64,000 nucleotides of DNA from Lawsonibacter asaccharolyticus (GTDB lineage: Bacteria > Bacillota > Clostridia > Oscillospirales > Oscillospiraceae): contig BFBT01000001.1 in the NCBI GenBank assembly GCA_003112755.1, positions 1,054,001-1,118,000 on the forward strand. Direction: 5' to 3'. Every line of letters starts with the position of its first letter. Position 1 is the first letter of the stretch. This document shows positions 50,544 through 59,321 of this stretch, piece by piece. A program made the position numbers and the translations under genes. Below the pieces are notes generated by a model, which was not told where the DNA came from, made no database searches, and saw only the letters and a program-made list of their open reading frames with translations.

Positions 50544-51917
50544 GTGGAGGAGAGAGAATCAAATGTGCTGGGGACGGCACCCATCGGCCGTCTGATGCTG
50601 AAGCTGGCCGTACCAGCGGTGGCCGCCCAGTTCATCAACATGCTGTACAACATCGTGGACCGCATCTACATCGGCCACATCCCCGAGGTGGGGGACCTGG
50701 CACTGACCGGGGTGGGGGTGACCTTTCCCATCATTACGCTGGTGTCCGCCTTTGCCGCCTTTGCCGGTCAGGGAGGCGCGCCGCTGGCCGCCATCCAGCT
50801 GGGGGCGGGAAAAAAGGACCAGGCGGAGCGGATCCTGGGCAACTCTCTGGCCCTGCTGCTGATGACCGCCGCAGTGCTGACGGTGGGCTTCAGCGCCTTC
50901 AAGGAGCCCATCCTGCGGGCCTTCGGCGCCTCGGACGCCACCATTGGCTATGCCTCCAGCTACATCGGCATCTATCTGCTGGGCACGGTCTTCGTCCAGC
51001 TGGCCCTGGGCCTGAACACCTTCATCAGTACCCAGGGGAAAGCGATGACCGCCATGCTCAGCGTGCTCATCGGCGCGGTGCTGAATATCGTACTGGACCC
51101 CATCTTTATTTTTGTTTTCCAGTGGGGGGTAAGGGGTGCGGCCCTGGCCACCATCCTGTCCCAGGCGGTGAGCGCCTGTTGGGTGCTTGCCTTCCTTTGC
51201 TGTCCCCACAGCATCCTGCGCATCCGCCGCGCCTATGTCCGGCCTGACCCCAGAGTGATGGGGAAGATCGCCGGCCTGGGAGTGGCACCCTTTATCATGC
51301 AGTCCACCGAGAGCCTGGTGACCGTGGTCCTGAACACCGGGATGCAGACCTACGGCGGGGACCTGTATGTAGGCTCCATCACCATCATCCAATCCATTAT
51401 GCAGATGATCGTCATGCCCACCCAGGGCATCACCCAGGGGGTCCAGCCCATTATGAGCTACAACTACGGGGCCAAGAACTACCGGCGGGTCCGGCAGACC
51501 TTCAAGCGGCTGCTGGCCGTCACCATGACGGTCACCTGCTCCGCCTTTGTCATGGTGGCCCTGATCCCGGGGGTGCTGGCCCGTATCTTCACCCCTGAGC
51601 AGGAGCTGATCCAGCTGGTGTCCCGGGTCATGCCCCTCTTCTTCGGGGGCATCTGGGCCTTCGGCGCCCAGATGGCCTGCCAGAGCACCTTCATGGCCCT
51701 TGGTCAGGCCAGGACCAGCCTGTTCCTGGCCCTGCTGCGGAAGGTAATCCTGCTGGTGCCCCTGGCCCTCATCCTGCCCAGAGTCACCGGCAGCGTCATG
51801 GGGATCTATGCGGCCGAGCCTATCGCCGACATCCTGGCCAGTGCCACCACCCTGACTTTGTTCCTCTCTCAGCGGAAAAAGCTGCTGCCCACCGAGAAGG
51901 ACGCTCCGAAGGGCTGA
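50544..51917 (+). CDS. MATE-family multidrug/cation efflux transporter (first copy)
   Basis: A 457-residue protein with 12 helices in two MatE halves: GRLMLKLAVPAVAAQFINMLYNIVDRIYIG, LNTFISTQGKAMTAML, and in the second half GVQPIMSYNYGAKNYRRVRQ. Probably exports cationic drugs or metabolites using an ion gradient. Start uncertain: GTG 50544 is used; GTG 50535 and GTG 50565 are also in frame with partial Shine-Dalgarno sequences. It closes the acyltransferase-amidohydrolase operon. Confidence 0.88.
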   Translation: MEERESNVLGTAPIGRLMLKLAVPAVAAQFINMLYNIVDRIYIGHIPEVGDLALTGVGVTFPIITLVSAFAAFAGQGGAPLAAIQLGAGKKDQAERILGNSLALLLMTAAVLTVGFSAFKEPILRAFGASDATIGYASSYIGIYLLGTVFVQLALGLNTFISTQGKAMTAMLSVLIGAVLNIVLDPIFIFVFQWGVRGAALATILSQAVSACWVLAFLCCPHSILRIRRAYVRPDPRVMGKIAGLGVAPFIMQSTESLVTVVLNTGMQTYGGDLYVGSITIIQSIMQMIVMPTQGITQGVQPIMSYNYGAKNYRRVRQTFKRLLAVTMTVTCSAFVMVALIPGVLARIFTPEQELIQLVSRVMPLFFGGIWAFGAQMACQSTFMALGQARTSLFLALLRKVILLVPLALILPRVTGSVMGIYAAEPIADILASATTLTLFLSQRKKLLPTEKDAPKG

Positions 51918-52043
51918 GGGGCGAGACGGGCCGCTGTGGCAGAAGGCCCCACGGTCCCGGTCATGACAATTTGACAGACCGGCCGGAGGGGAGCGGGGAA
52001 AAGATTGTGAAAAAAAGCTCTATCCCAAAGGGGGGCGGACCGC

Positions 52044-52049
52044 TATAAT
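52044..52049 (+). promoter_or_regulatory. -10 element upstream of the second MATE gene
   Basis: Perfect TATAAT with a poor -35 (TATCCC at 52021-52026). TTGACA at 51971-51976 is too far upstream to pair with it. The gap 51918-52108 holds nothing else clear. Confidence 0.45.
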
Positions 52050-52108
52050 ATTGCAGTCCAGGAGACGGGCGCAGGCGCCCCGCTCCGCATCAGAAGGAGG
52101 GACCCCCT

Positions 52109-53503
52109 ATGACCCGCGATCTCACCACCGGCAGCCCCATGCGGCTGATCGCCGGCTTCACCCTGCCCACGCTGCTGGGCCTGTTGTTCCAGCAGCTCTA
52201 CAATCTGGTGGATACCATGATCGTGGGCAAACTGCTGGGGTCTGCCGCGCTGGCGGCGGTGGGCTCCACCGGCTCCATCAGTTTTCTGGTCATCGGCTTC
52301 TGCATGGGCATCTGCAACGGTTTCGCCATCCCGGTAGCTCAGCGCATTGGGGCGGGAGAGCCCTCCAAAATGCGCCGATACGTAGCCAACGCCGCCTATC
52401 TGGGGGCGGGCATCGCCGTGGTGCTCACCGCAGCCACCGGCCTGCTGTGCCGTACGATCCTGACCGCCATGCAGACGCCGGAGGAGATCTTCGCGGATGC
52501 GTACAGTTATATCTTCGTGATCTTCATGGGTATCCCGGCCTCCATCCTCTACAACCTGCTGGCTGCCATCATGCGCTCTCTGGGGGACAGCAAGACGCCG
52601 GTCTATTTCCTGGCCCTGGCCTCCATCCTGAATATCGGCCTGGATTTCGCTTTCATTCTGCTCTTCCGTGCGGGAGTGACGGGGGCGGCCATCGCCACCG
52701 TGCTCTCCCAGGCTCTGTCCGGCCTGGCCTGTCTGGCTTTCATGGTCAGGCGCTTCCCCATCCTGCGCATGCAGGGGGCGGAGAAGCGGTTTGACCTCCA
52801 CTCCGCCAAGGTTCTGTGCTGGATGGGCATCCCCATGGGCCTCCAATACTCCATCACCGCCGTCGGCTCCATCATCCTCCAGTCCGCCGTCAACGGCCTG
52901 GGAACTGCCGCTATCGCCTCGGTGGCCGCCGGAGCCAAGCTGTTCCAGCTGATCTGCTGCCCCTATGACGCCATGGGCTCCTCTATGGCCACCTACTGCG
53001 GCCAGAACGTGGGGGCCTGCAAGCTGGACCGGCTGGGACAGGGGATGCGGGCCTGCGCCTGGCTGGGGCTGGGCTATGCCGTGCTGGCCGTGGGGGCCAT
53101 GCTGCTCTTCGCTCCCCAGTGCGCCATGCTGTTCCTGAACCAGGATGAGGCCGATCTTGTCCGGCTTGTGTCCCTCACCAGCCAGTATATCACTACCCTC
53201 ACCGCTTTCTTCTTCCCCCTGGCCCTGGTCAATATCGTGCGCTTCTCCATCCAGGGGATGGGCTTCAGTCAGCTGGCCATCCTGGCGGGGGTGCTCGAGA
53301 TGGCCGCCCGGACGGTGATGGGCCAGGTCTTCGTCCCCCTGTTCGGCTTCACCGCCGCCTGCTTTGCCTCCCCGGTGGCCTGGATCAGCGCCGATCTGTT
53401 CCTGATCCCCGCCGCCATCCTCTGCATCCGCCATCTGCGGAAGCTGTATCCCGATCAGACCGAGGAGGCCGCCCTCCGCCCCGTCCGCGCGGAAGGACCG
53501 TAA
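52109..53503 (+). CDS. MATE-family efflux transporter (second copy)
   Basis: A 464-residue MATE protein: LTTGSPMRLIAGFTLPTLLGLLFQQLYNLVDTMIVGKLLG start, AIMRSLGDSKTPVYFLALA, GLQYSITAVGSIILQSAVN, twelve helices. It is only distantly similar to the MATE protein at 50.5-51.9 kb, so this is not a recent tandem duplication. GAAGGAGGGAC precedes the ATG. Terminator immediately downstream. Confidence 0.9.
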   Translation: MTRDLTTGSPMRLIAGFTLPTLLGLLFQQLYNLVDTMIVGKLLGSAALAAVGSTGSISFLVIGFCMGICNGFAIPVAQRIGAGEPSKMRRYVANAAYLGAGIAVVLTAATGLLCRTILTAMQTPEEIFADAYSYIFVIFMGIPASILYNLLAAIMRSLGDSKTPVYFLALASILNIGLDFAFILLFRAGVTGAAIATVLSQALSGLACLAFMVRRFPILRMQGAEKRFDLHSAKVLCWMGIPMGLQYSITAVGSIILQSAVNGLGTAAIASVAAGAKLFQLICCPYDAMGSSMATYCGQNVGACKLDRLGQGMRACAWLGLGYAVLAVGAMLLFAPQCAMLFLNQDEADLVRLVSLTSQYITTLTAFFFPLALVNIVRFSIQGMGFSQLAILAGVLEMAARTVMGQVFVPLFGFTAACFASPVAWISADLFLIPAAILCIRHLRKLYPDQTEEAALRPVRAEGP

Positions 53504-53519
53504 CCCCATTGACACAGAG

Positions 53520-53550
53520 GGCCCAGGCGCAAAAGCGCCTGGGCCTTTCC
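53520..53550 (+). terminator. Intrinsic terminator after the second MATE gene
   Basis: 11-bp stem GGCCCAGGCGC / GCGCCTGGGCC with AAAA loop, then TTTCC; may also serve the convergent kinase gene. Confidence 0.83.
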
Positions 53551-53595
53551 ATTTGTCAAAAAAGTCCGCCCGTACGGCTGTTTCCGAAATGCGGA

Positions 53596-55890
53596 TCACC
53601 TGGGATCGGACGGGGAGGCGTCCAGGGGGAAGGAGACCAGGGCGGTGAAGAGGTCGGCCTGGGTCTCTACCTGGAACTGACCGCCGCAGGCCTGGACAAA
53701 GCTGGAGGCAATGGACAGGCCCAGCCCGCTGCCGCCGTCGGTACGGCTCTCGTCCCCCCGGACGAAGCGCTGGGTGTAGTCCAGGCCGGGACGGAGTTCT
53801 GCGGCAGAGGTGTTGCGCAGGGCGGCCACCGCCTGTCCCTCCTCCACCGTGAGGGTCAGGTACACCCGGGAACCGGCCAGGGAGTATTTCAAGGCGTTGC
53901 CCAGCAGATTCTGGAACACCCGGTAGAGGCGGTCACTGTCCCCCTGGATGAGCACCGAGTGGTCGGGGAGCTGGGTGCGCAGCTGCAGCCCGCTCTCCTG
54001 GATGGGCTGGTCCATATCCGCCAAGGTCTGGCGGAGCAGGCGGGCCAGGTCCAGCCGTTTGAGGCTCACCGGCAGCTGGCCGGAGGCCGCCTTGCTCACC
54101 TCGAACACATCCTGCACCATCCCCTTCAGCCGCTGGGCCTTTTGGGAGAGGATAGTCACATACTCTCCGGCAGGGGGCTCCAGATGTTCCTGCTCCAGCA
54201 GCTCGGCATAACTGATGATAGAGGTGAGGGGGGTCTTCAGGTCATGGGACACATTGGTGACCAGCTCCACCTTCATCCGCTCGCTGCGGGTGCGCTCCTC
54301 CATGGCGGCCTGGAGCCCCTGCTGGATGTGGTTCAGGTCATCCGCCGCCTGGGACAGGTCGTGGTCCCGGGGCAGTTCCAGGGGGCGGGCCAGCTCCCCC
54401 GCCCGGACGGCGGCGATCTGATCGGTGAGCGCCCCCAGATCCCCCCACAGCCGGCGCTGGCGGAACAGGAATGCCGCTGTCACAGCAGCGAGCAGAAGGG
54501 GCGGCAGACAGAGGAGCCAGGCCGTCTCCAGCCGGACGGAGCCCCAGGACCAGCTGGAGCACCAGATCAGCAGACCGGCTGTGACGCAGTTCAGCAGCAG
54601 ACAGGACAGGGAGACCAGGCCGGCGGAGCGGCTGAGCCGCTTCTGGACAGGGAGCTCCAGCTCCCGGGCGGCCAGCATCCCCAGCACTCCGTGCCGCCAT
54701 GCCTGCCTGTTGTACCGCAGGTCGTTGAATACCAGCAGGTACAGAGCCAGGAAGGCCAGAACAGCGGCGGCGGGACGGGTGCCCAGCGCCTGAAGGAAAT
54801 CGAAGAGCACGTCCGGCCCTTCCCCCGTTCCATACACATGGGTCTCTGCCTGGGACTGAACCACATCCCCGCTGTAAGAATAGAGGGCGACGGCCCCCGT
54901 GTCCCACTGTGCGGAGCCGCTGCTGGCGGTGGAAGAGGCCGCGGCATAGGCCGAAGTGGGCGTGGAGGCGATCCAGCCGCTCAACTCCCCCCAGGGGAGG
55001 AGGAGCAGCGCCAGAAGGGCCAGGAGCACCTTGACCTCGAACCAGATCCGGCCGGTCCCCCGGGCCAGGAAGCGGTCCGCCCTGGCCTTGTCCCGGCGCA
55101 GGACCAGAGCCAGGGCCAGCAGCAGCGCACCGCCCCCCAGCATCCCCCACTCTGTCAGCAGCTCCCGGCGGTACTGCGCCAGGTTCTGGACCAGGTCATA
55201 GAGCTGGGAGGTGCGGATATCCGCGCCGGAGCCCAGATAATTCCCGTAGACCATAGGCTTTGGATCTGACGCCGCGGCCAGATAGACCTGGATGTTTCTG
55301 GCATCCGCATCCATAGGGAAGTTCTCATAGCCTGGGACGAACCACAGGTCGTCCTCGGTGTACCAGCCGTCCCCATATACATCCAGTTCCCGGCCGTCCT
55401 GGGTAATGGACACCATTCCGTCCTCACAGCGCAGCGCGAAGCGGTACCCCTCCGGCGGCTGACCGTAGGAGAGGAAGCCGCCGTCCGAGGTGTTGGTGTA
55501 CAGGACACTGCCCCGCCGCGCCACGGCGTAGAGCAGGTTCTTGTCCCCCTCCAGGCCATCCAGGAGCTCCTTCCCGTAGTCGCCTCCGGAGGTGTACTCC
55601 CAGGTCCCCGCGGTGAGACAGGCGTCCAGCCAGTTGCAGATGATAGTTCGGAAGGCGGCGGTGTCCTGCCAGTCCTCCTCCAGGCTGTCCCTGGCCCACC
55701 GGGCGCCCAGCTCCGTGGACCACCAGCCGTACTGGCCCAATCCGCCGGCCAGCAGGAGGCTGATCCCCAGCAGGAAAGCCGTCAGCCCCGCCGCCGCCCG
55801 CAGGCGGCCCCCCGCCGGGCACGCCGCCGGTGCCGGGGCCCTGTCTGTCTTGTTGCCTCTGTTAAGGATGTTTTTCCATTTTATAACCAA
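53596..55890 (-). CDS. Membrane sensor histidine kinase with large N-terminal sensor region
   Basis: A 764-residue kinase. A helix at about 33-53 and an extracellular sensor region to about 245 precede further helices at about 250-310 and 365-475. A HAMP-like segment, HisKA with NVSHDLKTPLTS (phospho-acceptor His549) and HATPase_c (NLLGNALKYS N-box, GGSGLGLSIA G-box) follow. The start is TTG 55890, inside the 3' end of the response-regulator gene (29-bp overlap). The kinase end resembles VanS-type and other envelope-stress kinases. The signal is unknown. Confidence 0.9.
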   Translation of the reverse strand: MVIKWKNILNRGNKTDRAPAPAACPAGGRLRAAAGLTAFLLGISLLLAGGLGQYGWWSTELGARWARDSLEEDWQDTAAFRTIICNWLDACLTAGTWEYTSGGDYGKELLDGLEGDKNLLYAVARRGSVLYTNTSDGGFLSYGQPPEGYRFALRCEDGMVSITQDGRELDVYGDGWYTEDDLWFVPGYENFPMDADARNIQVYLAAASDPKPMVYGNYLGSGADIRTSQLYDLVQNLAQYRRELLTEWGMLGGGALLLALALVLRRDKARADRFLARGTGRIWFEVKVLLALLALLLLPWGELSGWIASTPTSAYAAASSTASSGSAQWDTGAVALYSYSGDVVQSQAETHVYGTGEGPDVLFDFLQALGTRPAAAVLAFLALYLLVFNDLRYNRQAWRHGVLGMLAARELELPVQKRLSRSAGLVSLSCLLLNCVTAGLLIWCSSWSWGSVRLETAWLLCLPPLLLAAVTAAFLFRQRRLWGDLGALTDQIAAVRAGELARPLELPRDHDLSQAADDLNHIQQGLQAAMEERTRSERMKVELVTNVSHDLKTPLTSIISYAELLEQEHLEPPAGEYVTILSQKAQRLKGMVQDVFEVSKAASGQLPVSLKRLDLARLLRQTLADMDQPIQESGLQLRTQLPDHSVLIQGDSDRLYRVFQNLLGNALKYSLAGSRVYLTLTVEEGQAVAALRNTSAAELRPGLDYTQRFVRGDESRTDGGSGLGLSIASSFVQACGGQFQVETQADLFTALVSFPLDASPSDPR

Positions 55891-56569
55891 TTCCCCACAC
55901 CACCTTCAAATAGTCCGGCTCCCGAGGGTTGAGCTCGATCTTCTCCCTGATCCGGCGGATGTGCACCATCACTGTGTTCTCCGAGGCGTAGGCCTCCTCC
56001 CCCCAGACCCGGCGGTAGATCTCCTCCGCAGGAAAGACCCGGCCCAAGTTGCACATCAGCAGGTCCAGGATGCCCAGCTCCGTTGCGGTGAGCTTCACCT
56101 CGTCCCCGTCCGCCGTCAGGACCCGGCTGTCCGGGTCGTAGGACAGCCGGCCGTTGACAATGCGCCGGTCTCTGGCGGAGGCGTTCACATCCCCCAGCCG
56201 GGTGTACCGCCGCAGCTGGCTGCGCACCCGGGCCACCAGCTCCTGGGTGGAGAAGGGCTTGGTCACATAGTCATCCGCCCCCATGGACAGTCCCAGCACC
56301 TTGTCGCTCTCCTCGCTCTTGGCGGACAGGACAATGATGGGCAGGTTGCGCCGTTCCCGGATGCGGAGGACGGCGGAGAGGCCGTCCAGGCGGGGCATCA
56401 TCACATCCATCAGGATCAGCCGCAGCTCCGGGTCCAGGGCGTGGTCCAGGGCCTCCATGCCGTCATAGGCACGCAGCACCCGGTAGCCCTCCTTTTCCAG
56501 GGCCAGGGCGATGGCCCCCACGATCTCCCGGTCGTCATCCACCACCAGGACGGTCTCCTTTGTGTCCAT
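55862..56569 (-). CDS. OmpR/PhoB-family response regulator
   Basis: A 235-residue regulator. The receiver domain has the acidic pocket VDDD and phospho-acceptor Asp55 (LILMDVMMP), with Lys in VTKPF. The C-terminal winged helix (LTATELGILDLLMCNLGRVFPAEEIYRRVW and a YLKVVWGIGYKME end) is PhoB/VanR-like. It is translationally coupled to the kinase gene. Three direct TCTTACA repeats at its promoter suggest positive autoregulation. Confidence 0.95.
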   Translation of the reverse strand: MDTKETVLVVDDDREIVGAIALALEKEGYRVLRAYDGMEALDHALDPELRLILMDVMMPRLDGLSAVLRIRERRNLPIIVLSAKSEESDKVLGLSMGADDYVTKPFSTQELVARVRSQLRRYTRLGDVNASARDRRIVNGRLSYDPDSRVLTADGDEVKLTATELGILDLLMCNLGRVFPAEEIYRRVWGEEAYASENTVMVHIRRIREKIELNPREPDYLKVVWGIGYKMEKHP

Positions 56570-56602
56570 AGCGCAGCTCCTCTCTCGGTTTGCCTGGGAA
56601 CA

Positions 56603-56657
56603 GGATAGCAGAGATTTCTTACAAAAAAGCGGGGGGAAGTCTTACAAGTTTCTTACA
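56603..56657 (-). promoter_or_regulatory. Promoter and direct-repeat binding sites of the two-component operon
   Basis: On the plus strand TCTTACA occurs at 56617-56623, 56640-56646 and 56651-56657 (minus strand TGTAAGA). Spacings are 23 and 11 bp, i.e. two turns and one turn on one DNA face. The -10 on the minus strand is TGCTATCCT (about 56603-56611); the -35 is weak, as expected for an activator-dependent promoter. Confidence 0.6.
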
Positions 56658-56743
56658 GATGGGGCCCGGCCGCCGGCCCTTCCATTTTTCCTGATATATA
56701 TATACCATAAATGAGGAGATCACAAAAGAGGAAAGGTGCGGAC

Positions 56744-56806
56744 CGCCCCCAAAGCCTTCCCCCCTCTGGGGGGAGGTGGCACGGTGAAGCCGTGACGGAT
56801 GAGGGG
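56744..56806. repeat. Short extragenic hairpin element, probably dispersed
   Basis: Two adjacent hairpins, CCTTCCCCCC / GGGGGGAGG (56755-56776) and CACGG / CCGTG (56780-56794), then GACGGATGAGGGG. From memory, near-identical elements recur between genes in many Oscillospiraceae and Lachnospiraceae genomes. Single copy in this window. Confidence 0.5.
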
Positions 56807-56901
56807 TCTTTCTTCTCCCGTCCCGCTTCTATGAGGCAGACACCCACTGTGTGCCCCTGCGCAGGTCCGGTTCAGGGGCCGCGCAAAAATTTTTTGATCC
56901 C

Positions 56902-56930
56902 TGCAACATTTTGCCCCGCTGTGGGGTGTT
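56902..56930 (+). promoter_or_regulatory. ECF-type promoter candidate of the sigma-factor gene
   Basis: TGCAAC (56902-56907) followed after 17-18 bp by GGTGTT (56925-56930). An AAC-containing -35 and a GT-rich -10 are typical of ECF sigma autoregulation. No sigma-A elements are nearby. Confidence 0.4.
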
Positions 56931-56953
56931 TGAGGTGAAAGGAGGGGGATGAC

Positions 56954-57418
56954 ATGGACCGGACGAGCCAGGCGGAGGAGACGGTCCGCCGCTACTCTGA
57001 CATGGTCTATCGCCTTGCCTTTGCCCGGACGGGGAACACCGCAGACGCTGAGGATGTGTACCAGGAGGTCTTTCTCCGCTACCTCCGCAGCGACCCCCAG
57101 TTCACCTCGGAGGAGCACCGGAAGGCCTGGCTGCTGCGGGTCACTATCAACTGCGCCAAAAAGCTTCATGCGGCGCCCTGGCGGCGGCGGACGGAGCCCC
57201 TCAGTGAGACGCTGGAGGCCCCCTCCCCGGAGGGAGAGGCGCTCTGGGAGGAGCTGCGCCGCCTGCCGGACAAGTACCGCACGGTGCTCCACCTCTACTA
57301 CTACGAGGACATGACCACGGAGGAGATCGCCCGGCTGCTGGACCGGAGCCCGGCCACGGTGCGGTCCCAGCTGATGCGGGGCAGAGACAGGCTGCGGGTG
57401 CTGCTGGAGGAGGGATAG
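56954..57418 (+). CDS. ECF-family RNA polymerase sigma factor
   Basis: A 154-residue sigma-70 family protein with regions 2 and 4 only. Region 2 (about 10-75) has SDMVYRLAFARTGNTADAEDVYQEVFLRYL; region 4 (about 95-150) has LPDKYRTVLHLYYYEDMTTEEIARLLDRSPATVRSQLMRGRDRL. The short acidic linker is normal for ECF factors. GGAGGGGGATGAC precedes the ATG. Its end is one base from the start of a membrane protein of anti-sigma type, so the pair forms a signalling unit. Confidence 0.93.
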   Translation: MDRTSQAEETVRRYSDMVYRLAFARTGNTADAEDVYQEVFLRYLRSDPQFTSEEHRKAWLLRVTINCAKKLHAAPWRRRTEPLSETLEAPSPEGEALWEELRRLPDKYRTVLHLYYYEDMTTEEIARLLDRSPATVRSQLMRGRDRLRVLLEEG

Positions 57419-57419
57419 C

Positions 57420-58820
57420 ATGGATCGAAGAGAATACAAGCAGATGATGGAGCAGATCCGTCCTGCGCCCGAGCTGATGGAGCGGGTGCTGGCGGAGGGG
57501 CAGACGGAAAGGAGCAGACCGATGAAGCACAGGATACGTGCTGCGGGGGTAGCGGCCCTGGCGGCAGCACTGCTGATGGGCACCGCCCTGGCAGTGAACA
57601 GCGGATTTTTGGAGCGGTATTTCAAGGGCGACCTGAGCGTGGTGGAGCCCTATATCCAGGGGGGCGAGAGCGTGTCGGACGGGAAATTCCGCCTGACCCT
57701 GGACAGCGCCGTGGTGGACCAGTACGGCCTGGTAGCCCAGGTGACCCTGGAGGCCCTCACCGACGAGGGGGCGGCCTGGCTGATGGAGGGGGCCCAGATG
57801 AGCCCATGGGAGCGCTATGATGCCCCTGAGTCCACCTTTGATCCCGGAGACGTATGGCTGGCCAGCGCCGACTACGCGGGGGAACAGCTGTCCTGGCGGT
57901 ACTGCAACGCCTCCCCCAAACTGGAGGGTGAACACAGCTACAGCTATTGGGAAGACATCAGCCTGCGCACCGACCGGAGCGTGACCACCCAGCTCCGGGT
58001 GGAATTCGACCCCAACGAGATGGAGGAGGGACTGGACACCCTGTGGATCGGGGTGGACTGCATGGGACCGAAGTATGCCATCCGTCTGCCGGAGGTGGGC
58101 TCCATGGGCGCCGTGACGGTGGAGCCGGAGCGCAAGATCCTCCTCAATCCGGAGTGGGACCGGAGCGCCACCGTCCACCTGCTGGAGTTCGGCCCCCTGA
58201 GCTACAAGCTGGTCTACTCTTATGGGGAGTGGGAGGAGTCCTGGGACACCTTCCTCCAGGGGGAGTTCTTCCTGAAGCTGAAGGACGGCACCATTTACAC
58301 CCCCGGCGACCTGAAGGCCGGGTGGGGTACCCGTCCGGAGTATGACGATGCCCCGGAGGGCCAGCGCACCATCACCGAGACCACCATCGGCTTCTTTGAC
58401 CGGGTGGTGGATCTGGACCAGGTGGAGTCGGTGATCCTGGGGGACCTGGAGTACCCGGTGGACAGCAGCGGGCCCGTCCCGGCGGAGCTGGACGAGAGCC
58501 TGCGGCCCTTCGTCCTCTACTACCCCGGCTGGAGCGCTGACGACCAGGTGCCGGCGGCGGAGCTATGCAGCCGGCTGGGAGCCGGCTGTCATTGGGACCG
58601 TGAGGCCGGGACGGTGACCATCACCTACCGGGGCCACACCGCGGTGCTCACCGTAGGGACTGAGGAGCTGGTGGTGGATGGAGCAGAGGAGATGACCTTC
58701 GGCCCCACTGTGGAGCGGGACGGCCAGGTGTACCTCAACTGGAAGGTCTGCGACTACCTGGAGATCCCCTGCCAGAGCATGACCTACGCCCTGCGGATCA
58801 TGCCGCCTGGTCTGAAATAA
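57420..58820 (+). CDS. Membrane anti-sigma-like protein (DUF4179-type) with C-terminal copper-amine-oxidase-N-like domain
   Basis: A 466-residue protein. Residues 1-35 form a short cytoplasmic helix region (EYKQMMEQIRPAPELMERVL) able to bind the sigma factor. One membrane helix lies at about 40-60. A large extracytoplasmic region follows, resembling DUF4179 proteins that accompany ECF genes in Firmicutes. The last about 90 residues (AELCSRLGAGCHWDREAGTVTITYRGHTAVL) look like a copper-amine-oxidase N-terminal-like module. It starts one base after the sigma gene. Probably holds the ECF factor inactive until an envelope signal arrives. Confidence 0.78.
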   Translation: MDRREYKQMMEQIRPAPELMERVLAEGQTERSRPMKHRIRAAGVAALAAALLMGTALAVNSGFLERYFKGDLSVVEPYIQGGESVSDGKFRLTLDSAVVDQYGLVAQVTLEALTDEGAAWLMEGAQMSPWERYDAPESTFDPGDVWLASADYAGEQLSWRYCNASPKLEGEHSYSYWEDISLRTDRSVTTQLRVEFDPNEMEEGLDTLWIGVDCMGPKYAIRLPEVGSMGAVTVEPERKILLNPEWDRSATVHLLEFGPLSYKLVYSYGEWEESWDTFLQGEFFLKLKDGTIYTPGDLKAGWGTRPEYDDAPEGQRTITETTIGFFDRVVDLDQVESVILGDLEYPVDSSGPVPAELDESLRPFVLYYPGWSADDQVPAAELCSRLGAGCHWDREAGTVTITYRGHTAVLTVGTEELVVDGAEEMTFGPTVERDGQVYLNWKVCDYLEIPCQSMTYALRIMPPGLK

Positions 58821-58858
58821 AGGGGGACTGGCATCGGGCCCACACCCCGGCATATCAA

Positions 58859-59294
58859 CGCGCCCCCGGGACAGAAACTGTCCCGGGGGCGCGTGAAACT
58901 GTCGAAAAGTGGAAAAGTCACTTTTTCGAGAAAGCAGCAGTGCTGCGCGCAGGGTCTGTCCGCCGCAGGCGGGCAAACCCTCAGCTTGTCGACAAAGCAT
59001 TTTCGACGAGCTGAGAGCACTTTTCAGAACGTTTTAACGTTCTGAAAAGTGGTTTGATTGCATGTGAAAGACAACCCTGACGGTTTTCTTTCACAGTATC
59101 TTTCCCCCCGAGTCCTTCGGCTGGCCGTTTTTTCGACAGTATGCCTGCACCTGCAGCCTGAGCAGTGTTTTTCCCGACGCACATGTCGCCGGGAAAAACA
59201 GCTCAGAACTTGGTTCGCATCTGCGGGCGCGAACTCTGCCAGGCTTTTTCCACAAGCTGATGCGTCCCCGGGACAGTTTCTGTCCCGGGGACGC
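58859..59294. repeat. Array of perfect hairpins (mosaic extragenic element or structured RNA)
   Basis: The interval contains at least five strong inverted repeats: 58859-58893 (16-bp arms), 58980-59015, 59018-59051 (16-bp arms), 59166-59200 (11-bp arms) and 59262-59294 (15-bp arms), plus weaker ones at 58901-58930 and 59064-59094. The first and last share the core CCCCGGGACAG / CTGTCCCGGGG and bound the array. Motifs such as TTTTTCGA and CAGCTTGTCGAC recur with variation. No convincing coding frame; hairpin symmetry produces long frames on both strands. Either a composite of extragenic repeats or a large folded RNA. Confidence 0.7.
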
Positions 59295-59321
59295 ATTCTG
59301 ATAGGAGCTCAGACGGAGCGG

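Noticed and set aside
51971..51976. TTGACA upstream of the second MATE gene as its -35
   Set aside because: It lies more than 60 bp from the TATAAT at 52044, and no -10 is found 17 bp downstream of it.
58859..59294. CRISPR array or rRNA-like element in the hairpin-rich gap
   Set aside because: No regularly spaced direct repeats with unique spacers; the structure is made of unequal inverted repeats.
59024..59296. Coding frames inside the hairpin array on both strands
   Set aside because: Frames arise from inverted-repeat symmetry; they cross several perfect stems and have no start signals.
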